In this document: piece after piece, positions 51,321-60,611 of the stretch
Layout: each line of letters opens with the position of its first letter
Position numbering within the stretch: the stretch's first letter is position 1
The notes under the pieces: generated by a model
The model's input: only the letters and a program-made list of their open reading frames with translations
Database searches by the model: none
What the model was told of the DNA's origin: nothing
Made by a program: the position numbers and the translations under genes
DNA from: Streptomyces sp. NRRL B-1140
GTDB lineage: Bacteria > Actinomycetota > Actinomycetes > Streptomycetales > Streptomycetaceae
Direction: 5' to 3'
Assembly (NCBI RefSeq): GCF_001280065.1
Contig: NZ_LGEA01000092.1
Location: 89,121 to 153,120 of the forward strand
Length of the DNA: 64,000 nucleotides

Positions 51321-54300
51321 CTGCTTGCCTCCTCGACTGTGCCCCCCGTGGATTCTTCGGATCCAGCTGGTCGTGCTGCGCCGGTGTCCGGCCGCTGGTG
51401 CGAGGCCGTCCTCTCGGCGATCTCCGCCTCCACGTCGCGGTAGCCCGCCTGGGCGCCCTGACGGAAGCCGCCGAGGCGGCGGCGCAGGGCTTCGGCGTCG
51501 ACGGAGCCGCTGCGCTGGCGCGGGGCGGTGGTCTGTGCGGTGATCTTCGGCGTGCGCTTGGGGAGGCCCTTGTCGGTGACGCGGTCCTCCTCCTCGTCGG
51601 ACGCGCGTCCGTGCTCCGGGCTCTCGTCCAGGTCCGCACGGCCCGCGTGCGTGCCGTCTGCGGGCGCGGGCCGCCCGTGCGGGCCGGTCTCGGCGCTGTC
51701 GGCCGCGGTGCCGTGTCCCGTCGCGTCAGGCTCCCCCGCCTGCACCGGGATCAGCAGCTCCATCGTGGTCTCCGCGAGGGATTCCACGGGTGCGGCGGCC
51801 TCGTCCGGGCCGGTGTGCGGCCTCGATGCGGGCTCTACCGGAAAGTCGCCGGGCGCCGGGTCGCCGGACGCCGCCGGGTCGGCCTCGGCGGCCGGGTCGG
51901 GCCCTGCCGGAGTCACGGCCACGGCCGGATCGCCGGGCCCCGCCAGGGAGCCGTGGGCGGCCACGGCCGGATCGCCGGGCCCCGCCAGGGAGCCGTGGGC
52001 GGCCACGGCCGGATCACCGGGCGCCGCCGGGGCGTCCGGCGCCCCCCGGTCGGCGTGTGCCCCCGGGTCGGCGTGTGTCGTCGGCTCATCGTGCCTTGCC
52101 GGCGCGGCCGGGGTCGCCGGTGTCGCCGTCCCGGACGGCTCCGGCACCTCCAGCGCATGGGGCGCCCCGGACGGCTCGGACGTCTCCGCCGGTTCGGGCT
52201 CCCCCGCCGGTTCCGGGTGACCCGCGGGCGTCGTGGTGTCCGCGGCTTCGTCCCGGCGTACCGCCTTCTCCGCCAGGGCCACCAACGGGTCGTCGCCGGA
52301 GGCGCGTCCGTGCAGGACGTTGGAGTTGGCCTCGGCGTCGGCGCCCGGGAAGGAGTAGGAGTGGGCCGTGCCCGTAAGGGGGCCTGAGGTCGGGACGGCC
52401 ACGGGCGGGGCGGCGGCGAGGAGCGTGCGCGGCAGGACGACGACCGCCGCGACACCGCCCTGCTTCTGCTCGCGCAGCTGGACGCGCACGCCGTGGCGGT
52501 GGGCGAGCCGGGCGACGACGTACAGGCCGAGGCCGAGACCGTCCTCGCCCTCCTGGTCGTAGGGCGCCTCGGGGTCGAAGTCGGCGAGGCGGGAGTTGAG
52601 GCGCTCCAGCCGCTCCTCGGTCATGCCGATGCCCTCGTCCTGGACGGAGAGCATGACCTCGCCGTTCTCCAGCAGCCAGCCGGAGATCTCGACGGGCAGG
52701 TCGGGCGGGGAGAACGAGGTGGCGTTCTCCATGAGCTCGGCCAGCAGGTGGGAGAGGTCGTCCGCGGCGAATCCGGCGATGTGCGCGTGCGGTGGCAGCG
52801 CGGCGATCCGGACCCGCTCGTAGCGCTCGATCTCGCTGACGGCGGCCCGGACGACGTCCACCAGCGGCACGGGCCCGGCGGCGTGCTGGACGTGCTCGGT
52901 GCCGGCCAGGACGAGGAGGTTCTCGCTGTGCCGGCGCATGACCGTGGCGAAGTGGTCGAGCTTGAAGAGGGTGGCGAGCCGGTCCGGGTCCTGCTCGCGC
53001 TCCTCCAGGTTCTCGATGACGGCCAGTTGCCGCTCGACCAGGCCGAGGGTGCGCAGGGCGAGGTTGACGAACGTCCCGCCGATGGCCGTGCGCAGCCGCT
53101 CCAGCTGGGCGGCGGACTCGGCGAGCTCGCCGCGCAGTTCCTCGCGCGCGTCGGCCATCTTCTGGCGCTGCCCGACGAGGTGCTTGCGGTCGGACTCCAG
53201 CGTGGTGATCCGCTCGGTGAGGGCGGCGGCGTGTGCGTGCAGGGCGTTGACGGAGCGGACGGCCTGGGCGAACTCGTCGTTGCGGCCGGTGAACTTCACC
53301 GGCTCCTCGGCCGCCGGGTCGTCGGCCTCGGCGAGGCGCTTGGAGCCCAGGCGCAGGACGGCGAGGGGGCGGGTGAGGCTGCGGGCCATGCCCGTGGCGA
53401 CACCGACGGCGAGCAGCATGAGGGCGCCGAGGACGGCGATGCGGATCTCCAGCGCGGTGACGTCGTCGTCGCGCAGCGCCTCGAAGTCCTTGGTGCGGCG
53501 GTCGTAGAGGGCCGACTCCACGCCGCGCATCAGGTCGACGCGGGCGGACAGGGCCGCGTCCAGCTTCTTGCTGCTGGTGGTGAGGTCGGTGCGGGAGAGC
53601 GTCGGCTGGTCGGTCAGGGTGGCCAGGTACTTGTCGGCGGAGTTGACCTCGGTGCCGGTGACCGTGGAGTCGAAGGAGGCGCGGGCCGGCTTGGGCGCGG
53701 TGTCGCGGAAGTCGGCCAGGGCCGCGTCGGAGCGCAGCCGGGCCTGCTGGGCGGCGGCGCTGAGGGCGTCGCGCTGCCGGGTGTCGGCGTCCGAGGAGGC
53801 GGAGGCCCGGGTGGGCAGACCGGTGACGGGGTCGATGACCGTCTCGGTGTTGCGCGGCACGCTCAGCGCGGCGAGCAGCAGCCCGCGGGCCGCGGCGGCC
53901 TGCTGGACGGCGGAGTCCAGCTCGGCCAGCGCGTACCCGCCGGCGCCCGCACGCGGCGGGGTCCGCTGCGCCAGCTGCTCGGCGAGGTCGTGGAGTTCGG
54001 TGATGGCGCGGGAGTAGGCCTGGTGCGCCTCGAGGGCGCTGCTCTTGCCGGTGAGCGCGGCCCTGCGCACGGCCGCTATGCCGTCGAGGTCCGAGCGGAG
54101 CGAGGCGGGCGTGTCGGTGTCGGAGCGCAGCTCCTCGACCTGCCGGTCCACCCGGGCGCTGCGCTGCTCGGAGGGCGCCTTGGACTTGGGGCGCCCGGCC
54201 GCGATGTAGGAGGTGACGTCGTCGCGTTCGTCGGCGAGGGAGTGCGCGAGGGCGAGCGCGTCCTGCGTCTGCTCCGCGAGCGTCACCAGCTTCTGCGAGT

Positions 54301-54505
54301 CGTGGAGTTGCCCGGAGGCGGCCAGGACGGACGGGGTGCCGGCCCCGGCTATGGCCGCGGCGACCACGGCGACGGCCACGATCAGCCGGTTGCGCACGTG
54401 CGTGGGGCGGCCCGTGCCGGTGGGGGGCGTCGGCTCAGCGCCCTGAACGGGGGCCTTCTGCTTGCCTGTGCGACGAGGCCGCGTCTTCTGCACCGGTGCT
54501 CGCAT
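51317..54505 (-). CDS. cvnA: Conservon sensor histidine kinase (CvnA-type), nitrate-sensor-like
   Basis: This 1062-residue kinase has an N-terminal membrane helix (about 40-62), a large extracellular nitrate/nitrite-sensor-like (NIT) region to about 360, a second helix near 370-390, HAMP, a dimerisation helix pair and an ATPase domain (about 600-720: LLAELMENATSF, VQDEGIGM, GEDGLGLGLYVVARLAHRHGV). A tail of about 320 residues rich in Pro, Ala, Glu, Thr follows, containing a tandem repeat. No classical H box is obvious, as is usual for CvnA. The ATG at 54505 lies close behind an AGGA. Confidence 0.93.
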   Translation of the reverse strand: MRAPVQKTRPRRTGKQKAPVQGAEPTPPTGTGRPTHVRNRLIVAVAVVAAAIAGAGTPSVLAASGQLHDSQKLVTLAEQTQDALALAHSLADERDDVTSYIAAGRPKSKAPSEQRSARVDRQVEELRSDTDTPASLRSDLDGIAAVRRAALTGKSSALEAHQAYSRAITELHDLAEQLAQRTPPRAGAGGYALAELDSAVQQAAAARGLLLAALSVPRNTETVIDPVTGLPTRASASSDADTRQRDALSAAAQQARLRSDAALADFRDTAPKPARASFDSTVTGTEVNSADKYLATLTDQPTLSRTDLTTSSKKLDAALSARVDLMRGVESALYDRRTKDFEALRDDDVTALEIRIAVLGALMLLAVGVATGMARSLTRPLAVLRLGSKRLAEADDPAAEEPVKFTGRNDEFAQAVRSVNALHAHAAALTERITTLESDRKHLVGQRQKMADAREELRGELAESAAQLERLRTAIGGTFVNLALRTLGLVERQLAVIENLEEREQDPDRLATLFKLDHFATVMRRHSENLLVLAGTEHVQHAAGPVPLVDVVRAAVSEIERYERVRIAALPPHAHIAGFAADDLSHLLAELMENATSFSPPDLPVEISGWLLENGEVMLSVQDEGIGMTEERLERLNSRLADFDPEAPYDQEGEDGLGLGLYVVARLAHRHGVRVQLREQKQGGVAAVVVLPRTLLAAAPPVAVPTSGPLTGTAHSYSFPGADAEANSNVLHGRASGDDPLVALAEKAVRRDEAADTTTPAGHPEPAGEPEPAETSEPSGAPHALEVPEPSGTATPATPAAPARHDEPTTHADPGAHADRGAPDAPAAPGDPAVAAHGSLAGPGDPAVAAHGSLAGPGDPAVAVTPAGPDPAAEADPAASGDPAPGDFPVEPASRPHTGPDEAAAPVESLAETTMELLIPVQAGEPDATGHGTAADSAETGPHGRPAPADGTHAGRADLDESPEHGRASDEEEDRVTDKGLPKRTPKITAQTTAPRQRSGSVDAEALRRRLGGFRQGAQAGYRDVEAEIAERTASHQRPDTGAARPAGSEESTGGTVEEASS
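51919..52024. repeat. 42-bp tandem repeat inside the conservon kinase tail
   Basis: Two perfect 42-bp units (51919-51960, 51961-52002) and a partial third encode repeats of AVAAHGSLAGPGDP. Being in frame and a multiple of three, it can change length without breaking the protein. Confidence 0.85.
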
Positions 54506-54861
54506 TCCTGACTCGTGAACCCTTGGGTCCGGGTGACGCTCCGTCAACTGGGGCGTACTCCCGGCACACTTCCCGACCCTCCCAGCGCCGGTGGGCAGCG
54601 CACGCGCATCACCTGACCCGCCACCCGAAGGAGTGAACCCCGGAGGGGAGTTGAGGGGCAAGTTCCGCAGGCCCATGCAGCGACCTTGCGCGGCGGGCCG
54701 GTTGGACGACGGGGACGGCCGGTGGCAGTATTCGCCACCACGCCTTCCCGGAACAAATCATTCCATCCCAAACCTGGCGTCTGACCTGCGCCACCGCGCC
54801 GATCCGGCAACCGTTGCCGGTCTCTTGCGGACGTTGTGAAGGGCTCGTGCAGACTGGCTGG

Positions 54862-55647
54862 ATGCGTACTGAACTCGCCTCGGAGCCGGGAGACGCCGAC
54901 CGCCCCAACGAGGACTTCGCCGGTGTCGGACTACCGGCCTCGGGACAGGGCGGTTCGGTCGTCGTCCTGGACGGGGTCACGCCACCGAGGACCGGGACGG
55001 GCTGTCTGCATTCCGTTCCCTGGTTCACCGCGCGCCTCGGCGGAGCACTGACCGAACTGACCGTTTCACTCCCGGATGCTCCCCTGGTCGACGCCTTGTC
55101 CCGCGCCATCGCGCGTACCTCCGAGGCGCACGCCACAACCTGTGACCTTTCTCACCCTCGTACTCCTCAGGCGACGGTGGTCGTGGCCCGATGGAATCCG
55201 GACACGGTCGAGTACCTGGTCCTGTCCGACTCGGCCCTGCTCGTGGAATCGCCGGACGGCGCGGTGACACCCCTCCTCGACGACCGGCTGGCCCTGCTCC
55301 CCCGTTCGGCGCTGGCCACCGACGCGCTGGTGGACTCCACGCTCCGCAACATGGAGGGCGGCTTCTTCACGGCGGCCGCCGACCCCTCGGTGGCGGTCCG
55401 GGCGGTGACCGGAACCGTGCCCCGTCGCGAGGTCCGTGCCCTGGCCGCGCTGACGGACGGGGCGACGCGCTGGGTGGAGCGGTTCGGGGAGGGCGACTGG
55501 ACGGACTGCTTCCGCCTGATCCGCAAGGAGGGCCCCCAGGCCCTGGTGGACCGCGTCCGGGCGCTGGAGCGGTCGGACGCCGCCACGACGTTCCTGGGCC
55601 GGAGCAAGAGGCACGACGACGCGACGGTGGTGTTCGTCGAGTTCTAG
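54862..55647 (+). CDS. PP2C-like phosphatase domain protein
   Basis: This 261-residue protein begins MRTELASEPGDADRPNEDFAGV, which holds the NED metal-binding start of PP2C phosphatases, and carries VVVLDGVTPPRTGTG, ATVVVARW, VLSDSALLV and a terminal HDDATVVFVEF with the last Asp ligand. The usual GD(S/G)R stretch is replaced by DSAL, so activity may be altered. The ATG is the likely start; a GTG five codons upstream is possible. It is divergent from the conservon. Confidence 0.8.
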   Translation: MRTELASEPGDADRPNEDFAGVGLPASGQGGSVVVLDGVTPPRTGTGCLHSVPWFTARLGGALTELTVSLPDAPLVDALSRAIARTSEAHATTCDLSHPRTPQATVVVARWNPDTVEYLVLSDSALLVESPDGAVTPLLDDRLALLPRSALATDALVDSTLRNMEGGFFTAAADPSVAVRAVTGTVPRREVRALAALTDGATRWVERFGEGDWTDCFRLIRKEGPQALVDRVRALERSDAATTFLGRSKRHDDATVVFVEF

Positions 55648-55678
55648 ATGTAGGTCGTGTCCGCGACGCTCGCCCGGC

Positions 55679-56170
55679 CTACTTCTCCATGCCGCGGTTG
55701 AGCTGGTGCAGCAGCCGGGCCAGTTCCGTGACCTCGCGGGAGTCCCAGTCGGCGAGGCGGCCGGCGTAGCGGGCGCGGCGGGCCTCCCGGACCCGGCGGA
55801 CGCGGTCGTGGCCCTCCTGGGTGAGGGCGACGAGCCAGGCGCGTCCGTCGGCGGGGTCGGGTTCGCGCGCGACCAGCCCGAGTTCCTCCAGGGCGCGCAG
55901 CTGGCGGGACATCGTCGCCTTGCCGACCCCGATGTAGGCGGCCAGCTCGGTCGCCCGCTGCTTGCCGTGCTCGTCCAGCCGCACGAGCAGGCCGTACGCG
56001 GACGACTCCAGGTCGGGGTGGACCTCGCGGGCCATCTCGCCCTGGCTGGCCCGGGCGCGCCGCAGCAGCACGGTCAGCTCGCGCTCCAGCGCCAGGAAGG
56101 CGGGCTGGTCCACACCGGTTCCGGCCACACCGGCGTCGCGGTGTCCGTCGTCGTTGCCGCCCTCGTGCAC
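55679..56170 (-). CDS. MarR-family transcriptional regulator
   Basis: This 163-residue protein has a MarR winged HTH (ATELAAYIGVGKATMSRQLRALEELGLVAREPDPADGRAWLVALT), with the conserved DxR of the wing. The GTG at 56170 fits the usual family length; the frame runs 29 codons further upstream. It is convergent with the PP2C-like gene. Its target is unknown. Confidence 0.9.
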   Translation of the reverse strand: MHEGGNDDGHRDAGVAGTGVDQPAFLALERELTVLLRRARASQGEMAREVHPDLESSAYGLLVRLDEHGKQRATELAAYIGVGKATMSRQLRALEELGLVAREPDPADGRAWLVALTQEGHDRVRRVREARRARYAGRLADWDSREVTELARLLHQLNRGMEK

Positions 56171-56304
56171 GTCAGCCCCTGCCTCGGTCGTCGCCGGTCG
56201 TGAGAACGCCGGTACCTGAATTTTCCGCCACCCGCCCTCGTCGGCGCAGTTCGGCAAGTATTCCGCAGGTCAGGACGTCCGTGTCCACAGGGCCACCACA
56301 CGGT

Positions 56305-56341
56305 GAAGGCCCGGGCCTCCCGCGAGGGAACCCGGGCCTTC
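56305..56341 (-). terminator. Terminator after lon
   Basis: Perfect 11-bp stem (56305-56315 with 56331-56341) around a 15-base loop, 19 bp past the lon stop codon. Confidence 0.75.
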
Positions 56342-56359
56342 CTCATCCGGTCGCGTCCG

Positions 56360-58774
56360 TCACGCCGCGACCGGAACCTCCGGCGCCGCCCCGTTGGTCG
56401 CGGGCGCGAGCGCCAGCTCCAGGACCTGGCGCACGTCGGTGACGGCGTGGACGTCGAGCTTGTCCAGCACCTCCGCCGGGACGTCGTCCAGGTCGGGTTC
56501 GTTGCGCTTGGGGATGATCACCGTGGTGACCCCCGCCCGGTGCGCGGCGAGCAGCTTCTGCTTCACGCCGCCGATCGGCAGGACCCGCCCGGTCAGCGAG
56601 ACCTCGCCGGTCATCGCCACGTCCGTGCGGACCAGCCGGCCGGACAGCAGGGACGCGAGGGCCGTCGTCATGGTGATGCCCGCGCTCGGGCCGTCCTTGG
56701 GGACCGCGCCCGCCGGGAAGTGGATGTGCACGCCCCGGTCCTTCAGGTCGGCCACCGGCAGTTCCAGCTCGGCGCCGTGGGAGCGCAGGAAGCTCAGCGC
56801 GATCTGTGCGGACTCCTTCATCACGTCACCCAGCTGACCGGTCAGGGTCAGCCCGGCCGCGCCCGTCTCCGGGTCGGCCAGGGACGCCTCCACGTACAGG
56901 ACGTCACCGCCCGCTCCGGTCACCGCCAGCCCGGTCGCCACGCCGGGGACGGACGTCCGCCGCTCGGCCGGGTCCTGGGCGGACTCGGGCACGTGGTGCG
57001 GTCGGCCGATCAGGTCGCGCAGGTCCTCGTCCCGGACGGTGAAGGGCAGCTTCCGCTCTCCCAGTTCGTGCTGGGCGGCGACCTTGCGCAGCAGCCGCGC
57101 GACGGACCGCTCCAGGGTGCGCACGCCCGCCTCCCGGGTGTACTCGCCGGCGAGCTTGCGCAGCGCGCCCTCGTCGATGGTCACCTCGTCCTCGCCGAGT
57201 CCGGCCCGCTCCAGCTGGCGCGGGAGCAGGTGGTCGCGGGCGATGACGACCTTCTCGTCCTCGGTGTAGCCGTCCAGGCGGACGATCTCCATCCGGTCGG
57301 CCAGGGCCTCCGGGATCGCCTCCAGGACGTTGGCGGTGGCGAGGAAGACGACGTCGGACAGGTCCAGCTCGACCTCCAGGTAGTGATCCCGGAAGGTGTG
57401 GTTCTGCGCCGGGTCGAGCACTTCGAGGAGGGCGGCGGCCGGGTCGCCCCGGAAGTCCGAGCCCACCTTGTCGATCTCGTCGAGCAGCACGACCGGGTTC
57501 ATCGAGCCGGCCTCCTTGATGGCCCGGACGATCCGGCCCGGCAGCGCGCCGACGTAGGTACGCCGGTGGCCGCGGATCTCGGCTTCGTCGCGGACGCCGC
57601 CGAGGGCGACGCGGACGAACTTGCGCCCCATGGCGTGGGCGACGGACTCGCCCAGGCTGGTCTTGCCGACACCGGGCGGCCCGACGAGCGCGAGCACGGC
57701 ACCGCCGCGCCGCCCGCCGACCACGCCCAGGCCCCTGGCGGTGCGCCGCTTGCGCACCGCCAGGTATTCGGTGATCCGCTCCTTCACGTCCTCCAGGCCG
57801 GAGTGCTCGGCGTCGAGGACGGTCTGGGCGCCCTGGATGTCGTAGGCGTCCTCGGTGCGCTCGTTCCACGGCATTTCCAGGACCGTGTCGAGCCAGGTGC
57901 GGATCCAGGAGCCCTCGGGCGACTGGTCGGAGGACCGCTCCAGCTTGTCGACCTCCTTGAGGGCGGCCTCGCGGACCTTTTCGGGCAGGTCGGCGGCCTC
58001 CACGCGGGCACGGTAGTCGTCGGACTCCTCGCCCTCCTGCTCGCCGTTGAGCTCGCGCAGCTCCTTGCGCACGGCGTCCAGCTGACGCCGCAGCAGGAAC
58101 TCGCGCTGCTGCTTGTCGACGCCTTCCTGGACGTCCTTGGCGATCGACTCGGCCACGTCCTGCTCGGCGAGGTGGTCGCGCAACTGCTGGGTGGCGAGCC
58201 TCAGCCGGGCCACCGGGTCGGCGGTCTCCAGCAGTTCCACCTTCTGGTCGGTGGTGAGGAACGGTGAGTAGCCGGAGTTGTCGGCGAGTGCCGCGACGTC
58301 GTCGATGGCCTGGACCCGGTCGACGACCTGCCAGGCGCCGCGCTTGCGCAGCCAGGCGGTGGCAAGGGCCTTGTACTCCTTGACCAGGTCGGCGACCTGC
58401 CCGGGCAGCGGGTCCGGAACGGTCTCGTCGACGCTGGTGCCCTCGACCCAGAGGGCCGCGCCAGGCCCCGTGGTCCCCGCACCGATCCTCACCCGCCCGC
58501 GGCCGCGGATCAGCGCGCCCGGGTCGCCGTCGGCCAGCCGTCCGACCTGCTCGACGGTGCCGAGCACACCGGTGTTCGCGTACGTCCCGTCGATGCGTGG
58601 CACCAGGAGTACCCGGGGCTTTCCGGACGTTGACCGGGCAGCGGCCTGAGCGGCCTCCACCGCGGCACGGACCTCGGAATCGCTCAGGTCCAGCGGGACC
58701 ACCATCCCGGGCAGCACGACCTCCCCGTCGAGCGGCAGCACGGGCAGGGTGAGCGGTGTGGACGTCGAAGCCAT
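56360..58774 (-). CDS. lon: ATP-dependent Lon protease
   Basis: This 804-residue hexameric protease degrades misfolded and regulatory proteins. The LON substrate-binding domain (about 1-200), AAA+ domain with Walker A GPPGVGKTS (about 370) and Walker B, and the P domain with Ser in KDGPSAGITM (about 696) and Lys in PIGGVKQKLL (about 738) are all present. The ATG at 58774 follows AAGGGGAG; the frame extends seven codons upstream. A HAIR box lies 22-42 bp upstream, so HspR repression is expected. Confidence 0.96.
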   Translation of the reverse strand: MASTSTPLTLPVLPLDGEVVLPGMVVPLDLSDSEVRAAVEAAQAAARSTSGKPRVLLVPRIDGTYANTGVLGTVEQVGRLADGDPGALIRGRGRVRIGAGTTGPGAALWVEGTSVDETVPDPLPGQVADLVKEYKALATAWLRKRGAWQVVDRVQAIDDVAALADNSGYSPFLTTDQKVELLETADPVARLRLATQQLRDHLAEQDVAESIAKDVQEGVDKQQREFLLRRQLDAVRKELRELNGEQEGEESDDYRARVEAADLPEKVREAALKEVDKLERSSDQSPEGSWIRTWLDTVLEMPWNERTEDAYDIQGAQTVLDAEHSGLEDVKERITEYLAVRKRRTARGLGVVGGRRGGAVLALVGPPGVGKTSLGESVAHAMGRKFVRVALGGVRDEAEIRGHRRTYVGALPGRIVRAIKEAGSMNPVVLLDEIDKVGSDFRGDPAAALLEVLDPAQNHTFRDHYLEVELDLSDVVFLATANVLEAIPEALADRMEIVRLDGYTEDEKVVIARDHLLPRQLERAGLGEDEVTIDEGALRKLAGEYTREAGVRTLERSVARLLRKVAAQHELGERKLPFTVRDEDLRDLIGRPHHVPESAQDPAERRTSVPGVATGLAVTGAGGDVLYVEASLADPETGAAGLTLTGQLGDVMKESAQIALSFLRSHGAELELPVADLKDRGVHIHFPAGAVPKDGPSAGITMTTALASLLSGRLVRTDVAMTGEVSLTGRVLPIGGVKQKLLAAHRAGVTTVIIPKRNEPDLDDVPAEVLDKLDVHAVTDVRQVLELALAPATNGAAPEVPVAA

Positions 58775-58795
58775 GATCTCCCCTTCGGCAGTCAA

Positions 58796-58816
58796 GTTGA
58801 GCTATGCAGACTCAAT
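58796..58816. promoter_or_regulatory. HAIR box, HspR operator of lon
   Basis: GTTGAGC, 7 bases, ACTCAAT matches the HAIR consensus CTTGAGT-N7-ACTCAAG in 11 of 14 positions and lies 22 bp before the lon start. HspR is known to repress lon in Streptomyces with dnaK and clpB. Confidence 0.8.
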
Positions 58817-58962
58817 GCTCGGGGAGCTCGGGATGTTCCCCGTCCGCTGTTCGCTGTCAGCGATCACCGGTGCCGTCGGGAGCGGGAGGGCGCGTAGGCT
58901 CCTCCCCGGTAAGGGACGAAAAGCCAGTGCAGCTATTACGGTCAGTCATTACGGGGGGACGC

Positions 58963-59631
58963 ATGGACGCAACCGTGCAGGCGTGGGTGAACGGGTGGGT
59001 CGTGTCGCGCGGGGCCGCCCCGCCGACGGCCGAGCCGTGGGGCTGGACGATCGACATGGGCCTGTACGGGCACGTCACGCGGCACGTCTTCGGCGCCACG
59101 GGCGAGGACCTCACCGAAACGACCGTGCGCAAGGTGGCCGGCGCGGTGACCGGGCGCGGCGTGTGGCTGAAGGCGTTCCGGGACCCGTCGGTGGTCTCCG
59201 GCTGGCTGGACGACAGCTGGTGGATCGACCCCGAGCCGGGCTACCTGATGACCGTCCCGCTGGCGGCGCACGGCTGCGCGGACGCCCCCGACGGCTACCG
59301 GCTGCGCGAGTGGTCGCGCGGCGGGGTGACCCGTCTGATGGTGGCCGCGCCGGACGGGTCCCTGGCGGCGCGGGGCCAGATCGCCCCGAGGGGCGAGACC
59401 GCCGTCGTCGACCAGATCGAGACCGCTCCCGAACACCGCCGCAGGGGCTTGGGCAGTCTGGTCATGAGGACGCTGCAGAACGCCGCCGTCCGGCAGGGGG
59501 CGCGGACCGGCGTCCTGGCCGGGACACCCGCGGGGCGCGGGCTCTACGAGGCGCTCGGCTGGGGCGTGGTGGCCACGCTGACCAGCGCCCGGCACGACCC
59601 GCCGGAACTGCGGGCCCCCGCCCCGGCCTGA
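58963..59631 (+). CDS. GNAT-family N-acetyltransferase
   Basis: This 222-residue protein has a C-terminal GNAT fold (about 105-215) with the acetyl-CoA loop QIETAPEHRRRGLGSLVM and a later GLYEALGWGVVAT motif; the N-terminal 100 residues are specific to actinobacterial members. GGGGGA precedes the ATG. It is divergent from lon. The substrate is unknown. Confidence 0.88.
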   Translation: MDATVQAWVNGWVVSRGAAPPTAEPWGWTIDMGLYGHVTRHVFGATGEDLTETTVRKVAGAVTGRGVWLKAFRDPSVVSGWLDDSWWIDPEPGYLMTVPLAAHGCADAPDGYRLREWSRGGVTRLMVAAPDGSLAARGQIAPRGETAVVDQIETAPEHRRRGLGSLVMRTLQNAAVRQGARTGVLAGTPAGRGLYEALGWGVVATLTSARHDPPELRAPAPA

Positions 59632-59643
59632 AGGGCCTGACGC

Positions 59644-60444
59644 TCAGGCACCGGCCACGCCGAGGCGTGCCGCGTACCACCGCCGGGCCACCGGCCAGGT
59701 CGCGATCCCGATGCCCAGGGCGATGAGGTGCCCCCAGTTCGTCATCGGATCGGCGTAGGCGAGCAGGTCCTGCAGCAGCATCCAGCCGAACCCGGCCAGC
59801 AGCGGCAGACGCTGCCACAGCGGCAGCAGTCCGGCCAGGGCGCCGATGCCGGCGGCGACGCCGAAGCTGACGCCGTAGTCGAGGCGGTGCAGGGAGCTGC
59901 CGGGAAGGTGACCGGCCAGGACCGCGAGGCCCACCGGGACCTCGGTCGCGAGGGTGGCGAGGACATGCCCGAGCAGGAAGACACCGGCCGTGCGCACGCC
60001 ACCGATCCGCCGCTCCAGCGCGGTCAGCACCAGCACGAAGGCGAGCGCGAACGGCGAGGTCAGACCGCCCGCGACCCACAGCGCGCTGCCCACCAGCACC
60101 AGCTCCGGAGTGCGCACCAGATGTGTCACGTCCGTGCTGGAGCCCTGGAGCAGGGCGTGCACGAGGGCCGGTTGCGCGTACGCGGAGATCAGCGAGGTGA
60201 GGCAGAGGAGGATCGCGTATCCGAAGGTGAAGGGAGTACCGGTGGGGGTGGGCAGCAGCCGCCAGGGGCGCAGTCGCCGCCGGGACCCCGCCGCGGGACC
60301 GGGCTGCGGCACTCCCCCGATGGCCCGCTCACCCGGGCCGCGCTGCCGCGGCACCCCGTCGAGCAGCGCTCGCACGTCGGCGTCCGGCACGCCCGCGGGC
60401 GTCTGCGCGGCCGTCCCGCGGGGCGGCGCGGTGCGTTCCACCAC
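59644..60444 (-). CDS. Rhomboid-like integral membrane protein
   Basis: This 266-residue protein has six or more helices from about residue 70. It carries a YGVSFGVAAGIGALAG segment (rhomboids have GxSG here) and a late TNWGHLIALGIGI with the His. It therefore resembles rhomboid proteases, but the Ser motif is imperfect and activity is uncertain. The GTG at 60444 follows GGAAGGAG by five bases; an earlier GTG at 60462 lacks a site. Confidence 0.72.
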   Translation of the reverse strand: MVERTAPPRGTAAQTPAGVPDADVRALLDGVPRQRGPGERAIGGVPQPGPAAGSRRRLRPWRLLPTPTGTPFTFGYAILLCLTSLISAYAQPALVHALLQGSSTDVTHLVRTPELVLVGSALWVAGGLTSPFALAFVLVLTALERRIGGVRTAGVFLLGHVLATLATEVPVGLAVLAGHLPGSSLHRLDYGVSFGVAAGIGALAGLLPLWQRLPLLAGFGWMLLQDLLAYADPMTNWGHLIALGIGIATWPVARRWYAARLGVAGA

Positions 60445-60611
60445 GGACACTCCTTCCGTCACGTCCCAGCCTTCGCTCCGGACACTGCGCTGTCTGTGAC
60501 CCTCGCCACGCGAGAGCCGATTCACAGCAACCCGAAAGCCCCGTCCCGCGTCCCCGCGAGGCCCGGCGAATTGCGGGGCGCCACACCCTCCACCCCTGTC
60601 AGGATGCCCCC

